A stretch of 64,000 bases of DNA from Fen-1273 sp963837815 (GCA_963837815.1 CAWIOS010000009.1:1-64000); one strand, 5' to 3'; counted from the first letter of the stretch, positions 24,597 through 33,553 are shown. The notes: generated by a model from the letters alone, not told the origin. Program-made: numbers and translations.

Positions 24597-25455
24597 CCCG
24601 CCCGGATTTTTGCCGCAGCACCGCTCCCCTGTACGCAATGCACGCGAGAAGGACAAGATTCATCCCCAGGGCGTTGAACGGGAGGTAAAGGTCCAGCCTG
24701 TTGAACAGCGAGAAGGCAGTGAGGGCGAACAGCTCCGTGCCGAGCCCGAGGAATCCGGAAAGCCGGACTGCCGTGACGTCCCCGTACCATCCTCTGTCCC
24801 CCTCTGTGCCGCGCTCCGCGCTTCCCCTGCACGCTGCGTCAATGCGTGCGACAAGCCCGTCCTGCCAGCCGTAGAGAAACAGAAACGTCCTGTGAAGCGC
24901 CCTGGTCAGTCTGTCCTCGGAGGCGTCCTCTTCGCGGATCTCCTCCGACGTCCGGTTTCCCGTGTACGCGTTTTCAAGGTGGAGGAACGAGGTTTGGTAG
25001 AAGACGTGGTACGAGACCCGTAATGAGATCCCGAGGAATCCGATGAGGCAGAGAACGGGTGCCGCGGGTCCGCTCCCGCTCCTGACCATCGCTGTGCCGA
25101 TTGCGGCGAACACTGCGAGGTTGACCGCGAAGTCTCCGATCGAATCGAGGAACCTCCCGGCCCGGCTGAACATCCCCTTCGCCCTCGCAAGCTGGCCGTC
25201 CGCGGAATCCAGTGTGTCCTTGAGCGTCAGGCAGAGCCCTGCCGCGGCGGTCAGGAGCGGCGTCCCCTGAACGTAAAGGACGGCAGCGGCGAACCCGGCG
25301 GCCGTGGCAGCAAGCGTGACCTGGTTGGGGGTTACCGGCGTTCTGTAGAGCGCCCTGACAATGAGCCCCGCAGCCGGTCGGAGGAGATACGTGTTGATCG
25401 CCTCGTCGGAAGCGCTGGATTTCACAGACGCCTTGTAGGAATAGTCCGCTGTCAT
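24571..25455 (-). CDS. CDP-alcohol phosphatidyltransferase family protein
   Basis: A 294-residue integral membrane enzyme joining a CDP-linked donor to an alcohol, as in phospholipid synthesis. The family motif D(x)2DG(x)2AR(x)8G(x)3D(x)3D is complete: Asp83, Asp86-Gly87, Ala90-Arg91, Gly100, Asp104 and Asp108. About six hydrophobic helices follow the usual pattern, with a charged loop (about 165-225) between the first four and the last two. The acceptor cannot be assigned. Usual members are about 180-220 residues, so the N-terminal 35 residues and the loop are extra. GGGGAGA precedes ATG 25455. Confidence 0.9.
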   Translation of the reverse strand: MTADYSYKASVKSSASDEAINTYLLRPAAGLIVRALYRTPVTPNQVTLAATAAGFAAAVLYVQGTPLLTAAAGLCLTLKDTLDSADGQLARAKGMFSRAGRFLDSIGDFAVNLAVFAAIGTAMVRSGSGPAAPVLCLIGFLGISLRVSYHVFYQTSFLHLENAYTGNRTSEEIREEDASEDRLTRALHRTFLFLYGWQDGLVARIDAACRGSAERGTEGDRGWYGDVTAVRLSGFLGLGTELFALTAFSLFNRLDLYLPFNALGMNLVLLACIAYRGAVLRQKSGRVRSSGRRS

Positions 25456-25478
25456 AAGTCTCCCCGGTTTCGTATATT
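25449..25478 (+). promoter_or_regulatory. Probable pfkA promoter
   Basis: CTGTCA (25449-25454), 18 bases, TATATT (25473-25478). The -10 is perfect and the -35 matches in four of six. It overlaps the start of the divergent phosphatidyltransferase gene. Confidence 0.5.
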
Positions 25479-25532
25479 ACAAAGATTTCGTGCCAACACC
25501 CACAGACCCATTAGGAGAGTACTGAGCCTGCC

Positions 25533-26618
25533 ATGAAACTGAAGAGAATAGGAATCCTGACAGGGGGCGGCGACTGCCCCGGTCTGAATGCGGTCATCCG
25601 CAGCATCGCGAAGCCGGCGATGAGTTATTACAACGCCACAGTCATCGGCATCATCGACGGCTACGAAGGACTCGTCGAGGGCCGTCACAGGGAACTCACC
25701 CCCCAGGACGTTCTCGGCATCATCAACCAGGGGGGGACGATTCTCGGCACCTCAAACAAAGGGGACCCTTTCCATTTTCCGATGGGAGAGCGGAACAATA
25801 TCCGCATCGTCGACGCATCGCAGCAGGTCGTGGATCATTACAGGAACCTGAAGCTCGACGCGCTGGTGACGATCGGCGGCGACGGCACGCAGATCATCGC
25901 GCACAAGCTCGCCGAGATGGGGCTCAACGTCATGGGCGTCCCCAAGACGATTGACAACGACCTGGCGGCGACCGAAGTGACGTTCGGACACGATTCCGCC
26001 CGTGCGGTCGCAACGGAGGCGATCGATCGTCTGCAGACGACCGCCTCGGCCCACCACAGGGTGATGGTCATGGAGACGATGGGGCGCTACGCCGGGTGGA
26101 TCGCGCTCGGTGCGGGACTCGCGGGGGGCGCGGATATCATACTCATCCCCGAGATTCCCTTTTCGTGGGACGCCGTGTTCGAAGCGGTCCTCAAGAGGAG
26201 CAAGGGAGCCAAGTTCAGCATCGTCTGCGTCGCGGAAGGGGCCAAGCCGAGCGGCGGCGGCGTCTCCGTCAAGGAAATGGACAAGAAACGAACCGATCCC
26301 GTCCGCCTCGGAGGGATCGGCGAACTCGTGGCCAAGCGGATCGAAGACGAAACCGGTCTGGAGACGCGCGTTACCGTGCTCGGGCACGTTCAGCGCGGCG
26401 GGAGCCCCACGCCGTTCGACAGGATACTTGCGACCCGATTCGGAACCGTCGCACTCCAGGCGATGTCCAACGGGCATTTCGACGTCATGACGAGCCTCCG
26501 GCAGGACAACGTCATCACGGTTCCGCTCGCGGACGCCGTCGGCCAGCAGCGGCTCGTCGCTCCCGACTCCCAGCTCATATTCGCCGCAAAGGCAGTCGGC
26601 ACGTGCCTGGGTGACTGA
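25533..26618 (+). CDS. pfkA: 6-phosphofructokinase, group III (mixed-signature) type
   Basis: A 361-residue phosphofructokinase making fructose-1,6-bisphosphate, the committed glycolytic step. The N-terminal GGGDCPGLN and the catalytic PKTIDNDL (137-144) are intact. Phosphoryl-donor signature: GGDGT (115-119) has Gly at the position that is Asp in PPi enzymes, while PKTIDND has Lys where classical ATP enzymes have Gly. The Gly/Lys combination marks the mixed-substrate group III, whose studied members mostly use ATP. FGHDSARAVATEAIDRLQTTA and HVQRGGSPTPFDR confirm the family. Transcribed from its own promoter. Confidence 0.95.
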   Translation: MKLKRIGILTGGGDCPGLNAVIRSIAKPAMSYYNATVIGIIDGYEGLVEGRHRELTPQDVLGIINQGGTILGTSNKGDPFHFPMGERNNIRIVDASQQVVDHYRNLKLDALVTIGGDGTQIIAHKLAEMGLNVMGVPKTIDNDLAATEVTFGHDSARAVATEAIDRLQTTASAHHRVMVMETMGRYAGWIALGAGLAGGADIILIPEIPFSWDAVFEAVLKRSKGAKFSIVCVAEGAKPSGGGVSVKEMDKKRTDPVRLGGIGELVAKRIEDETGLETRVTVLGHVQRGGSPTPFDRILATRFGTVALQAMSNGHFDVMTSLRQDNVITVPLADAVGQQRLVAPDSQLIFAAKAVGTCLGD

Positions 26619-26639
26619 GGTGGATCGTTGGATCTTCCG

Positions 26640-26663
26640 CTCCCCCCCCGGGCGAGAGGGGAG
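26640..26663. terminator. GC-rich hairpin between convergent pfkA and lspA units
   Basis: CTCCCC (26640-26645) pairs with GGGGAG (26658-26663) and is followed by GCGTTTCT on the plus strand. It lies in the 51-base gap between pfkA and the small gene after lspA. A short T run only, so moderately supported. Confidence 0.4.
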
Positions 26664-26669
26664 GCGTTT

Positions 26670-26849
26670 CTATCCCACCCTGAACGCAACGACAGTGACG
26701 GCAGGGAGCGTCGAATCCCGCCACATGATCCGTGTCGCTCCCGATTCGTCGAAGGTGAACGAGAACGGGAGGAGGAGGAATATGAATGCCGAGATCCGGA
26801 AGAACTTCCGGAGCACTCTCAGCGCCGCGTCACCTTCTTCGTTCTTCAT
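26670..26849 (-). CDS. Hidden 59-residue gene coupled to lspA
   Basis: The ATG at 26849 overlaps the lspA stop as ATGA, with AGGGG four bases upstream. The product has a basic N-terminal helix (ALRVLRKFFRISAFIFLLLPF, one membrane segment) and a short polar end; no family recognised. The overlap arrangement is the same as that of proven gene pairs in this window, which is the main reason to accept it. Confidence 0.45.
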   Translation of the reverse strand: MKNEEGDAALRVLRKFFRISAFIFLLLPFSFTFDESGATRIMWRDSTLPAVTVVAFRVG

Positions 26850-27346
26850 GACCCCTGTGCGCGTTGTTGTCGGAACATCGTGATCACGAGGAGCGATGCC
26901 CCGGCGATGATCGTCAGGTCGGCGAGGTTGAATATCCCGGTCCTGATCCCGTCGGCGCCGAGCGTCACGAAATCCACGACCCTTCCGTTGTGCAAGAGAC
27001 GGTCGAAGAGGTTGCTCCCCCCGCCGGCGAGTATGAGCGAAAGAGCGGTCACGCGGGAGCGCGTGAGCCCGGGGGAGAAGAGGAGGAATCCCGCGATCCC
27101 GGCGAGAAGGATGGCGACTCCCGCGGTGAAGAGGAGGAACCTCGTGTGTTCGGGGAGCCCGGCGCCCAGGCTCAGCATCGCTCCCCTGTTTTCGGCGTAC
27201 GAAAGCGTCATGATCCCCCCCGCGTACACAACCGGCATCTGCCCGCGGAGAGACGCCGCAGCGACTTTTGTCACCCTGTCGCATGCGGTGCATGCCGCGA
27301 TGAGAAGCGCGGCTCCGAGTATCATTGACGGACGACGGATGACCAC
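26846..27346 (-). CDS. lspA: Lipoprotein signal peptidase (signal peptidase II)
   Basis: A 166-residue inner-membrane aspartyl protease that removes lipoprotein signal peptides after diacylglyceryl transfer. Four hydrophobic helices are present. Conserved regions: LSYAENRGAMLSL, GGGSNLFDRLLHNGRVVDFV and FNLADLTI, with the catalytic pair Asp125 and Asp143. GTG start 27346 has AAAGGAG nine bases upstream. Substrates in this window include the OmpA-like, thioredoxin-like and Rid-family lipoproteins. A small membrane protein gene overlaps its stop. Confidence 0.95.
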   Translation of the reverse strand: MVIRRPSMILGAALLIAACTACDRVTKVAAASLRGQMPVVYAGGIMTLSYAENRGAMLSLGAGLPEHTRFLLFTAGVAILLAGIAGFLLFSPGLTRSRVTALSLILAGGGSNLFDRLLHNGRVVDFVTLGADGIRTGIFNLADLTIIAGASLLVITMFRQQRAQGS

Positions 27347-27398
27347 GCCTCACGTCTCCTTTGATCCCTTCTTACTATACTCCCCCGTCAACCGAATG

Positions 27399-28322
27399 TT
27401 ACAGCGGGAACTTGTCCCCGTGCCAGTCACGCGTCATTTCGAGCCAGAAAAACAGCCCCCGCCACTCCCCGAACTTCTCGTACGCTTTCTCGATCGTGGA
27501 ATCCTTCACACGGCGGCCGCCGTGGTGGAGTTCGTAGTATTTCGTCCGTACCCATGAGTCGAGCCCAAGGTAGTCGTAGCGTCCCGTCAGCTTGAGGAGA
27601 TTCCCCGCGGCATACGGACCGATCCCCTTGACGGTTCTCATTTCGTCGAAAAGCGCTGCCGTGGAGAGGGGAGAGGAGCGCCATGACTCGCACGCAAGGC
27701 GCCCGGAGGCGACCCTGCCGGCGAATTCGAGTATGTACGGTGCGCGGTAGCCGCACGTGATCTTCTTCCTGAGAAACGACTCCGTCAGGGCCGCGACCGC
27801 TTCCGGGGTGGGGAACGTGCGCCCCCCGCCTGCGTGGGGGTCTCCCGCGCTTGCGACGAGGTTCGACACCATCAGCGTCGTGAGGCCCCACGTGCAGTTC
27901 GTCGTGCAGATCATCTTGACGGCGTCCTCGAACATCGTCGGGGCGCGGAGCATCCTCCCTGCGCCGGACGACGCGATCCACCGGGTGTGCGGGTTGCGGC
28001 GCGCCACCCTGTGGAAACCGGTGAAATCCTCGTCCATCCGGAGGCACGTCCTGATCTGCTTCTTCAGGTCCGCCCTCGCCTTTTCCCCCGGCTTCCGTGA
28101 CCACGCGGTCCTCACGCGGATTCCCCTGCCGCCGTCTCTGAGCGTGCAGGAGGCCGTCACCCCCCCGGCGAGCGTGAATATGCGGCAGAGCTCCTTCCGC
28201 CCGGCGTCATGGGAGAACGGGGGGAGGGCGCACCAGCCGTGGCTGAACGCGGTCCGCCAGAAATCGAACCCTGCGGGGACCGGGAGCGTGAAGGTTTCAG
28301 AATCTGGCGAGGAGGAGTTCAT
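27399..28322 (-). CDS. HhH-GPD DNA glycosylase (3-methyladenine/AlkA-like)
   Basis: A 307-residue base-excision repair enzyme. The helix-hairpin-helix and catalytic aspartate are clear in MRTVKGIGPYAAGNLLKLTGRYDYLGLDSW, with the Asp in GLDSW. FEDAVKMICTTNCTWGLTTLMV marks the preceding helices of the fold. An N-terminal domain of about 110 residues resembles the beta domain of AlkA/OGG-type enzymes. It probably removes alkylated bases, but no lysine for beta-lyase activity is seen before the catalytic Asp. Its start overlaps the end of rho by 26 bases, so it is likely cotranscribed with rho. Confidence 0.87.
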   Translation of the reverse strand: MNSSSPDSETFTLPVPAGFDFWRTAFSHGWCALPPFSHDAGRKELCRIFTLAGGVTASCTLRDGGRGIRVRTAWSRKPGEKARADLKKQIRTCLRMDEDFTGFHRVARRNPHTRWIASSGAGRMLRAPTMFEDAVKMICTTNCTWGLTTLMVSNLVASAGDPHAGGGRTFPTPEAVAALTESFLRKKITCGYRAPYILEFAGRVASGRLACESWRSSPLSTAALFDEMRTVKGIGPYAAGNLLKLTGRYDYLGLDSWVRTKYYELHHGGRRVKDSTIEKAYEKFGEWRGLFFWLEMTRDWHGDKFPL

Positions 28323-29391
28323 TCGTCGGGTACTGTTCGAGGAGCTTCAGTACGGCGAGCATCGCCTCCCGTGGCTGGAGCCGCGCGACGGAACGGCGGA
28401 GAGCCTGGTGCCTGTCGACGGCGGGACCGAAGAGGAGCTCCTCCCGCCGCGTCCCCGAGGTGCCGAGGTTTATCGAGGGGAATATCCGTTCGTTTGCCAT
28501 GCCGCGGTCGAGGACGAGCTCCATGTTCCCCGTTCCCTTGAACTCCTGGAAAATCAGCTCGTCCATCCGCGAGTTCGTGTCGATAAGGGCCGTGGCGATG
28601 ATCGTGAGAGAGCCTCCGTCCTCCAGGTTGCGCGCGGCGCCGAAGATCCGCTTCGGGATCTCGAGGGCCCGGATGTCCACCCCGCCGGACATCGTCCTGC
28701 CGCTGCTCTTCTGGTGTATATTGAACGCCCTCCCGAGGCGTGTCAGCGAGTCGAGAAGCACAACGACGTCCTTCCCCGTCTCCGCCTTCCTCTTCGCGTA
28801 TTCGAGGACGAGCTGGGCGAGGCGGACGTGCGTCCCCCGCTCGCTGTCGCTGGAACTCGCGTACACCTCCCCGCGTATCGAGCGGCGCATGTCCGTCACT
28901 TCCTCGGGGCGCTCGTCGATGAGCAGGACAAGAAGGTCGATCTCGGGATTGTGGAGGCTCACGGCATGTGCGAGCTGCTGCATGAGGACGGTCTTCCCGG
29001 CTTTCGGGGGGGAAACGATCAGCGCCCGCTGCCCTTTCCCGACGGGACAGAAGAGCTCGACAACGCGCATGGCCCTGTCGGATCCCTTTCCCTCGAGCCG
29101 TATGACCTGGTTGGGGGAGACGACCTCGTGCGCCGAGAACTCCTTGAGGTTCTTCCATTCGGCGGGGGGGAGTCCGTTGACTCCCGAGATGACGCTGACC
29201 TGCGGGCTTTTCCCGTGCTTCTCCTCCGCAGTCGCTTCAAGGAATGCGCCGGTCCTGAGGTTGAACTGCGTTACGAGCCCGGCGGGAACGTACGGGTCGG
29301 TCTGGTCGCGGGAGAGGCCGTGTGTGGGCGTGCGGAGGAAACCGAATTGCTTTGAGTCGAGCTCGAGAATTCCGGATACGTTGATAGACAT
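28297..29391 (-). CDS. rho: Transcription termination factor Rho
   Basis: A 364-residue hexameric RNA-DNA helicase. An N-terminal RNA-binding domain (YVPAGLVTQFNLRTG) precedes the ATPase with Walker A VSPPKAGKT (about 126-134), Walker B in VVVLLDSLTRLGRAFN, and the R-loop/arginine region GGVDIRALEIPKRIFGAARN and TALIDTNSRMDELIFQEFKGTGNMEL. It is shorter than E. coli Rho (419) because most of the N-terminal subdomain is missing; the start is set by ATG 29391 with AAGGGG very close. Expected to serve as the main termination factor here. Confidence 0.95.
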   Translation of the reverse strand: MSINVSGILELDSKQFGFLRTPTHGLSRDQTDPYVPAGLVTQFNLRTGAFLEATAEEKHGKSPQVSVISGVNGLPPAEWKNLKEFSAHEVVSPNQVIRLEGKGSDRAMRVVELFCPVGKGQRALIVSPPKAGKTVLMQQLAHAVSLHNPEIDLLVLLIDERPEEVTDMRRSIRGEVYASSSDSERGTHVRLAQLVLEYAKRKAETGKDVVVLLDSLTRLGRAFNIHQKSSGRTMSGGVDIRALEIPKRIFGAARNLEDGGSLTIIATALIDTNSRMDELIFQEFKGTGNMELVLDRGMANERIFPSINLGTSGTRREELLFGPAVDRHQALRRSVARLQPREAMLAVLKLLEQYPTNELLLARF

Positions 29392-29543
29392 TCCCCTTCT
29401 GTTATTTGAATATGCCCTTCAGCGCGTCGTTGACCTTCCCCTTCTTTCCCTTGCCGGGGCGGCGGAGTCTTTTCCGGCGTTGCCCGTTCCGGGTATGCCG
29501 ACGTTCATCTGTCCCCCTTCCGTTTGAAAAACCGATGGCGAAA

Positions 29544-30047
29544 TTAGATCGCCGGGGGCTTCATGCCGAACGCTGCCCATTCCTGCCTGGCGGGACCATA
29601 GAGGCCGGGGATTTCGAGTCCCGCCTGCCGCATGAGCACGGTCATCTGCCCGCGGTGATGAACCTGGTGGAGAACGAGAGAGGTGAGCGTGAACCCTCTC
29701 GCCCATTGTTCACCGTACATGTCGTCTTTCGTGCGGAGCGTGTCGTCCGTCCATCGCCCCTTCACTTCCTCGAGAAGCGAAATCGCCGCGTCGCTGTACC
29801 CCTTTGCGATCAGCTTCGCCGTCGGGGGGATCGGGTCATGCTCCCCCGGGCCCTTCAGCGAGAGTCCCGTGCGCGACATCATCTCGGGGATCGTCGTCGT
29901 GATGTGCCATGCGAGCCGCGCGAGCGTCCGCCCTTCGGGATTGACCGCCTGGGAAAGTGCGCGGTCGGTCAGGTGCTTGAAGAGTTTCTGCGTGGACTCC
30001 AGTTCGCGCGACCAGACATGCTCGAAGTCGTTGATTGTCGAGATCAT
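29544..30047 (-). CDS. DinB-superfamily protein
   Basis: A 167-residue four-helix DinB-fold protein. The putative metal ligands are His48 in RLAWHITTTIPEMM and two His in LHQVHHRGQMTVLMRQAGLEIPGLYGPAR, the usual DinB ends. Family members are thiol transferases or DNA-damage-induced proteins of unknown reaction. GGAGGCAACG precedes the ATG at 30047. It is the second DinB-fold protein of the window (see 3922), and not closely similar to it. Confidence 0.87.
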   Translation of the reverse strand: MISTINDFEHVWSRELESTQKLFKHLTDRALSQAVNPEGRTLARLAWHITTTIPEMMSRTGLSLKGPGEHDPIPPTAKLIAKGYSDAAISLLEEVKGRWTDDTLRTKDDMYGEQWARGFTLTSLVLHQVHHRGQMTVLMRQAGLEIPGLYGPARQEWAAFGMKPPAI

Positions 30048-30111
30048 GGACGTTGCCTCCTGTCGGTCTGCATGTGCCGCACCGGTGCGTCCGGGCGGCC
30101 GTTCGGGAGCA

Positions 30112-31581
30112 TCATTCGGGGGTGACGAGTATATCGATCCGCCTGTTGCGGGCGCGCCCCTCGACTGTTGTGTTGTCGGCGACCGGGAAGCTGCTCCCCC
30201 AGCCCCTCGACTCGATCATCTGGGAGGCCGCCGGAAACTTCTTAAGGTATGCGGCGACCGCGGCCGCGCGGTGTTCCGAATTGCGCTGGTTCACCGTCTC
30301 GCTCATCCCCGCCTCGGTGTGTCCCTCCACCGTCAGGCGGCAGTTGGGAAAGAGATGGATCGCATGTTCGAGTTTTACAAGAAGTTCGGCGGAACCGGGC
30401 TCGATCGCGTCCTCCCCGCGGGAAAACGCCAGTCCGAATACCCTCAGGACGACAGTGTCCCCCGTGCGCAGCACGGTCCCTTCGTTCGGCGCAAAGTAGG
30501 TCGCGGCGAGCGCAGCGGCGCTGATGTAGCGCTGCCGTTCCTCCGCAAGCCCCTCTCCCGGCGGGGGTGGAGGCCCGCCCCCTGGTCCCCGCGGCGTGAG
30601 GCGGCGGTGAAGGGCGTCGTTCTCCGCGCGGACCCGCCTCAGCGTCTCCGCGAGTTGCGTGCGGGCTGAATCGCGGCTCATGACCGATGTGATGATCTGC
30701 TGAACAACGGGCGCGTATCCGCCGTCGAAGCGGACCGGCGTGTTCAGCGCGGAAGCGATGTGGCCCATCGCCGATTCCGAAAGGAGTATGACGTCTTCGA
30801 ACGTCAGCTTGTGCTCATGCATCTGCGAGATGATTTCATGCAGGTAGACCGCGTGGGCGGCCTCGTACTTTGCCTCCTCCGCGAGCCGGCGGGCCTCGCT
30901 GATCTCGTACCGGTTCTGCCTGACCATCGCTTCCGCGAGCTCAAGCCGCTGCTCCGCGCGCTCGAGCGTCTGAGGTGCCGTGGAGGAAACCTCGAGCTGT
31001 TTCGCCCTTGCAAGGAGTTCGCGTGCGGGCGTGAGGAGGTTCTGCTCGATCGCGTCAAGTTCTGCGGACCTGTAGAGCCCCTGGGCATCGCCGGACTCGA
31101 TCCGTGCCGCGTGCGTGTCGTCCTCTTCGAGGAGCTCCGCTGCGGAGAAGAGAAGGCCTTCGGCCCGCGACCAGATTTCCGGCGAGAGGCGCGCGGCGTC
31201 CGAGGCCGAGGCGTCCGATCGCGCCTTCAGCGCCCCCGCAAACACTGCCTGCGCGGTCTGGCATTCGTCGCTTGCCAGGCTGAAATACTGGCTGGCCAGG
31301 CGGATCTGCTCCTTGATGTCGTCGAGGGGCTTGTGGCGGGCATACAGGTTCTCGGCTTTGGCGTAGGCGGCCCCTCCCCGTTCAAAGCTCTTCGGCGCGA
31401 GCATCTCCGCGTTGAGGGCGCTCGCGCGGGCGCGTGCTTCGCCCGCGTCCCGGAACAACTGCGCGTGGAAATCGGTCTGTGCGGCTGCCCTCCCGCATGC
31501 GGCAACGATGAGTGCCGCGCCGAGCGCGAAAAGAAGACTGCGCGTTCCCCCCTTTAAACGTGCAAATGCCCCTGATACCAT
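30112..31581 (-). CDS. OmpA-family lipoprotein with long helical domain
   Basis: A 489-residue envelope protein. The signal peptide ends in a lipobox-like LIVAACG (Cys29). The middle (about 35-330) is helical and Ala/Arg/Glu-rich, similar to the DUF4398-type regions of OmpA lipoproteins. The C-terminal OmpA domain (about 375-489) has LTVEGHTEAGMSETVNQRNSEHRAAAV and NRRIDI, the peptidoglycan-binding motif with Glu in place of Asp after GHT. It should tether the outer membrane to the cell wall. GGGGGAAAC precedes ATG 31581. Confidence 0.88.
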   Translation of the reverse strand: MVSGAFARLKGGTRSLLFALGAALIVAACGRAAAQTDFHAQLFRDAGEARARASALNAEMLAPKSFERGGAAYAKAENLYARHKPLDDIKEQIRLASQYFSLASDECQTAQAVFAGALKARSDASASDAARLSPEIWSRAEGLLFSAAELLEEDDTHAARIESGDAQGLYRSAELDAIEQNLLTPARELLARAKQLEVSSTAPQTLERAEQRLELAEAMVRQNRYEISEARRLAEEAKYEAAHAVYLHEIISQMHEHKLTFEDVILLSESAMGHIASALNTPVRFDGGYAPVVQQIITSVMSRDSARTQLAETLRRVRAENDALHRRLTPRGPGGGPPPPPGEGLAEERQRYISAAALAATYFAPNEGTVLRTGDTVVLRVFGLAFSRGEDAIEPGSAELLVKLEHAIHLFPNCRLTVEGHTEAGMSETVNQRNSEHRAAAVAAYLKKFPAASQMIESRGWGSSFPVADNTTVEGRARNRRIDILVTPE

Positions 31582-31645
31582 TGTTTCCCCCGATGCCGAT
31601 GGTCACGCTGATGTCTGCGCGGGAAACCGAACAATTCCCGGGGTG

Positions 31646-32104
31646 TCAGGCACCTTCCATGCCGGTAAACAGCGACTGCAGGTTCAGAGAAGAAGCTCTG
31701 GTCTTGCTTGCGAGCGAGACATACCGGCGGGCCAGCGTATCCTTGCCGGTCCCGAGCACCGTGCTTATCAATCCCAGTGCCTCGGCATACTCACCCGGGG
31801 CGAGCTCCTTGATAATGTGGGTCCATATGGCCTCCTCGAGCACGTTGAACGCCGTCTGCACTTCCCACAGGTCGAACCCGGAGGCAAATCGTTCGCGCGC
31901 GATCGTATCCGCATGTGCGACCATCGGACCGAGATTCCGTTCCTTGACGGCCCGTGTCGTCAGGACGAGCAGGGCCTTCAACCGCTGGTGGACATTCCCG
32001 GTTCCCGATTTCTCGTAGCTTTTCAGATGCGCACGCGACATCGCCAGGGTGGCGTCCTCGATAATCACCGTCGAACGTTCATGGAGCAGTTCGTTGAGTG
32101 TCAT
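31646..32104 (-). CDS. RsbRD N-terminal-like sensor domain protein
   Basis: A 152-residue all-helical protein. FASGFDLWEVQTAFNVLEEAIWTHIIKELAPGEYAEALGLISTVLGTGKDTLARRYVSLASK matches the globin-like N-terminal domain of RsbRD, normally fused to a STAS domain or a histidine kinase. Here it stands alone. The start is set at ATG 32104, where similarity begins; a frame open to 32404 would run over the Fpg gene. It may sense a signal and bind a partner encoded elsewhere, possibly within a stress partner-switch with the SpoIIE phosphatase at 46621, which is inference. Confidence 0.7.
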   Translation of the reverse strand: MTLNELLHERSTVIIEDATLAMSRAHLKSYEKSGTGNVHQRLKALLVLTTRAVKERNLGPMVAHADTIARERFASGFDLWEVQTAFNVLEEAIWTHIIKELAPGEYAEALGLISTVLGTGKDTLARRYVSLASKTRASSLNLQSLFTGMEGA

Positions 32105-32166
32105 GGAAATCCAGAGAAAGTGCGAATCGATGAAACACTGTAATATACGCCCCTGCGGCCGATGAA

Positions 32167-33042
32167 TCAACCTTCCCCCGGTGGGGCGGTCGTTCCTCCT
32201 GTGGCACGCCAGTCGATAAAGAGTTTCCTGGAAGGGGGCTGGCAGGATGGGCAGAAAAAGGTGTCGTGCCCGCGCACTCCTTCGCGCCGGATTGTCGCGC
32301 CGCACCGGGGACAGGGTTCCCCCTTCCTGTTCCTGACCTTCAGATGGTCGCGCACCTTGACATGTATCGGCCGGCCCGCCTGCTCCACCATCGCTGTCCC
32401 CCATGTCATGACGGTGCCGATCGCCTCGTACAGCCGGCCGGTCTCATCGCGGCTCAGTTTTCCCGTGAATGTCTTCGGATGGATACGGGCCTCGAAGAGT
32501 ATCTCGTCCGCGTACGCGTTGCCGATTGCGCTCAAAACTGTCTGGTCGTTGATCATCACGCGCACCTGCCGGCGCGCGTTGGCGGCGGCGAGCGCAAAGA
32601 ACTTCTCCCTCGTGAACTCCCCCGAGAGTATGTCGGCCCCCTGCGTACCGTATCTCGGTATCGACGCGGTGTCGGTGCGGCGGCACACGTAGAGCTTCGC
32701 CATTTTCTTCTCATCGCACAGCCTCAACGCCGACCCGTCGTCGAGCGTCCACGAAAGGCACAGGTACCCCTCCGGCTTCTCCCCCTTCCGCTGGTGCTGT
32801 ATGCGCCCGGCGAGCATGAGGTTGGTCACAATATCGATCTCCCCGTCGAGCGCAAGGCGAAGAAACGGTCCGCGCTGCTCCACCGCGCGGAATGAACGTC
32901 CCGGGAGGACGTTCCCGAGCGGCGCGTCAAGCATGTTCCGCACGAGGACAGGCTGCTTCACGTCAACGGCGGCGATCGACCTCCCGGCGAGCGCGCCCGC
33001 CAGATACTTGCGTATGTACAGGAGATCCGGGATCTCCGGCAT
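32167..33042 (-). CDS. Fpg/Nei-family DNA glycosylase
   Basis: A 291-residue base-excision glycosylase and AP lyase. The N-terminal catalytic Pro2-Glu3 is present in MPEIPDLLYIRKYL. The helix-two-turn-helix region includes LSAIGNAYADEILFEARIHP, and a C-terminal zinc finger has CPRC and CPSC (the usual four cysteines). The opening differs from the PELPEVE of canonical MutM, which places it nearer to the actinobacterial/plant Nei2-like branch. Target lesions are oxidised purines or pyrimidines. It is read in the same direction as the RsbRD-like gene 62 bases downstream. Confidence 0.9.
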   Translation of the reverse strand: MPEIPDLLYIRKYLAGALAGRSIAAVDVKQPVLVRNMLDAPLGNVLPGRSFRAVEQRGPFLRLALDGEIDIVTNLMLAGRIQHQRKGEKPEGYLCLSWTLDDGSALRLCDEKKMAKLYVCRRTDTASIPRYGTQGADILSGEFTREKFFALAAANARRQVRVMINDQTVLSAIGNAYADEILFEARIHPKTFTGKLSRDETGRLYEAIGTVMTWGTAMVEQAGRPIHVKVRDHLKVRNRKGEPCPRCGATIRREGVRGHDTFFCPSCQPPSRKLFIDWRATGGTTAPPGEG

Positions 33043-33142
33043 TGTCAGAGTCCTGACAGATTATCCTTGATGGTTGTGCCCATTGTGATCTCGGCGAACA
33101 CCGGGCGCAGCTCAGTATGTCGATCAACAGACGGCACGCGAT

Positions 33143-33553
33143 TCAGCTCAACCTGTAGTCCAGCTCAACATGGCATCCGTCCTTGTCGGCGCGGTAAGAA
33201 CCGTTTCCCGAGATCCCGCGAAGGGCATCCGTCCCGGATCCGTCGGCAATGCGGATCATCGACAAGGCGGTCCCCCCTTCGAACTTGCCGTTGTCGCTCA
33301 TGACGAAGCTTCCGGACTTGCCGGCGACCGTCCCGATAAATCGGATGAGGCCGGTATACATCGCCGATGAACCATGCTGGTCCTTTTCATCAACGTGACT
33401 GTAGAACATCAGGTACTCTACTGCTGCGCTTCCCTCGAGCTCTCCTGTAAATGCGTACTCCACCGAGGCCTTCGTCATTTTCATGCCGGGGGAAATCTCG
33501 TCATACGCGGACTCATTCCACTTCTTGACGGAGTACGTGGATTTCGCTTTCAT
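33143..33553 (-). CDS. DUF3224 domain protein
   Basis: A 136-residue small beta-barrel protein. The family pattern is visible in VKKWNESAYDEISPGMKMTKASVEYAFTGELEGSAAVEYLMFYSH, FIGTVAGKSGSFVMSDNGKFEGGTALSMIRIADGSGTDALRGISGNGSY and the final Asp-rich strand. The function is unknown. The start at 33553 has GGAGGGG five bases upstream. It is divergent from the thiamine operon. Confidence 0.87.
   Translation of the reverse strand: MKAKSTYSVKKWNESAYDEISPGMKMTKASVEYAFTGELEGSAAVEYLMFYSHVDEKDQHGSSAMYTGLIRFIGTVAGKSGSFVMSDNGKFEGGTALSMIRIADGSGTDALRGISGNGSYRADKDGCHVELDYRLS

Noticed and set aside
29418..29510. 29-codon open frame just upstream of rho with GGAAGGGGGAC
   Set aside because: No recognisable content and a competing basic frame overlaps it; translation cannot be supported.
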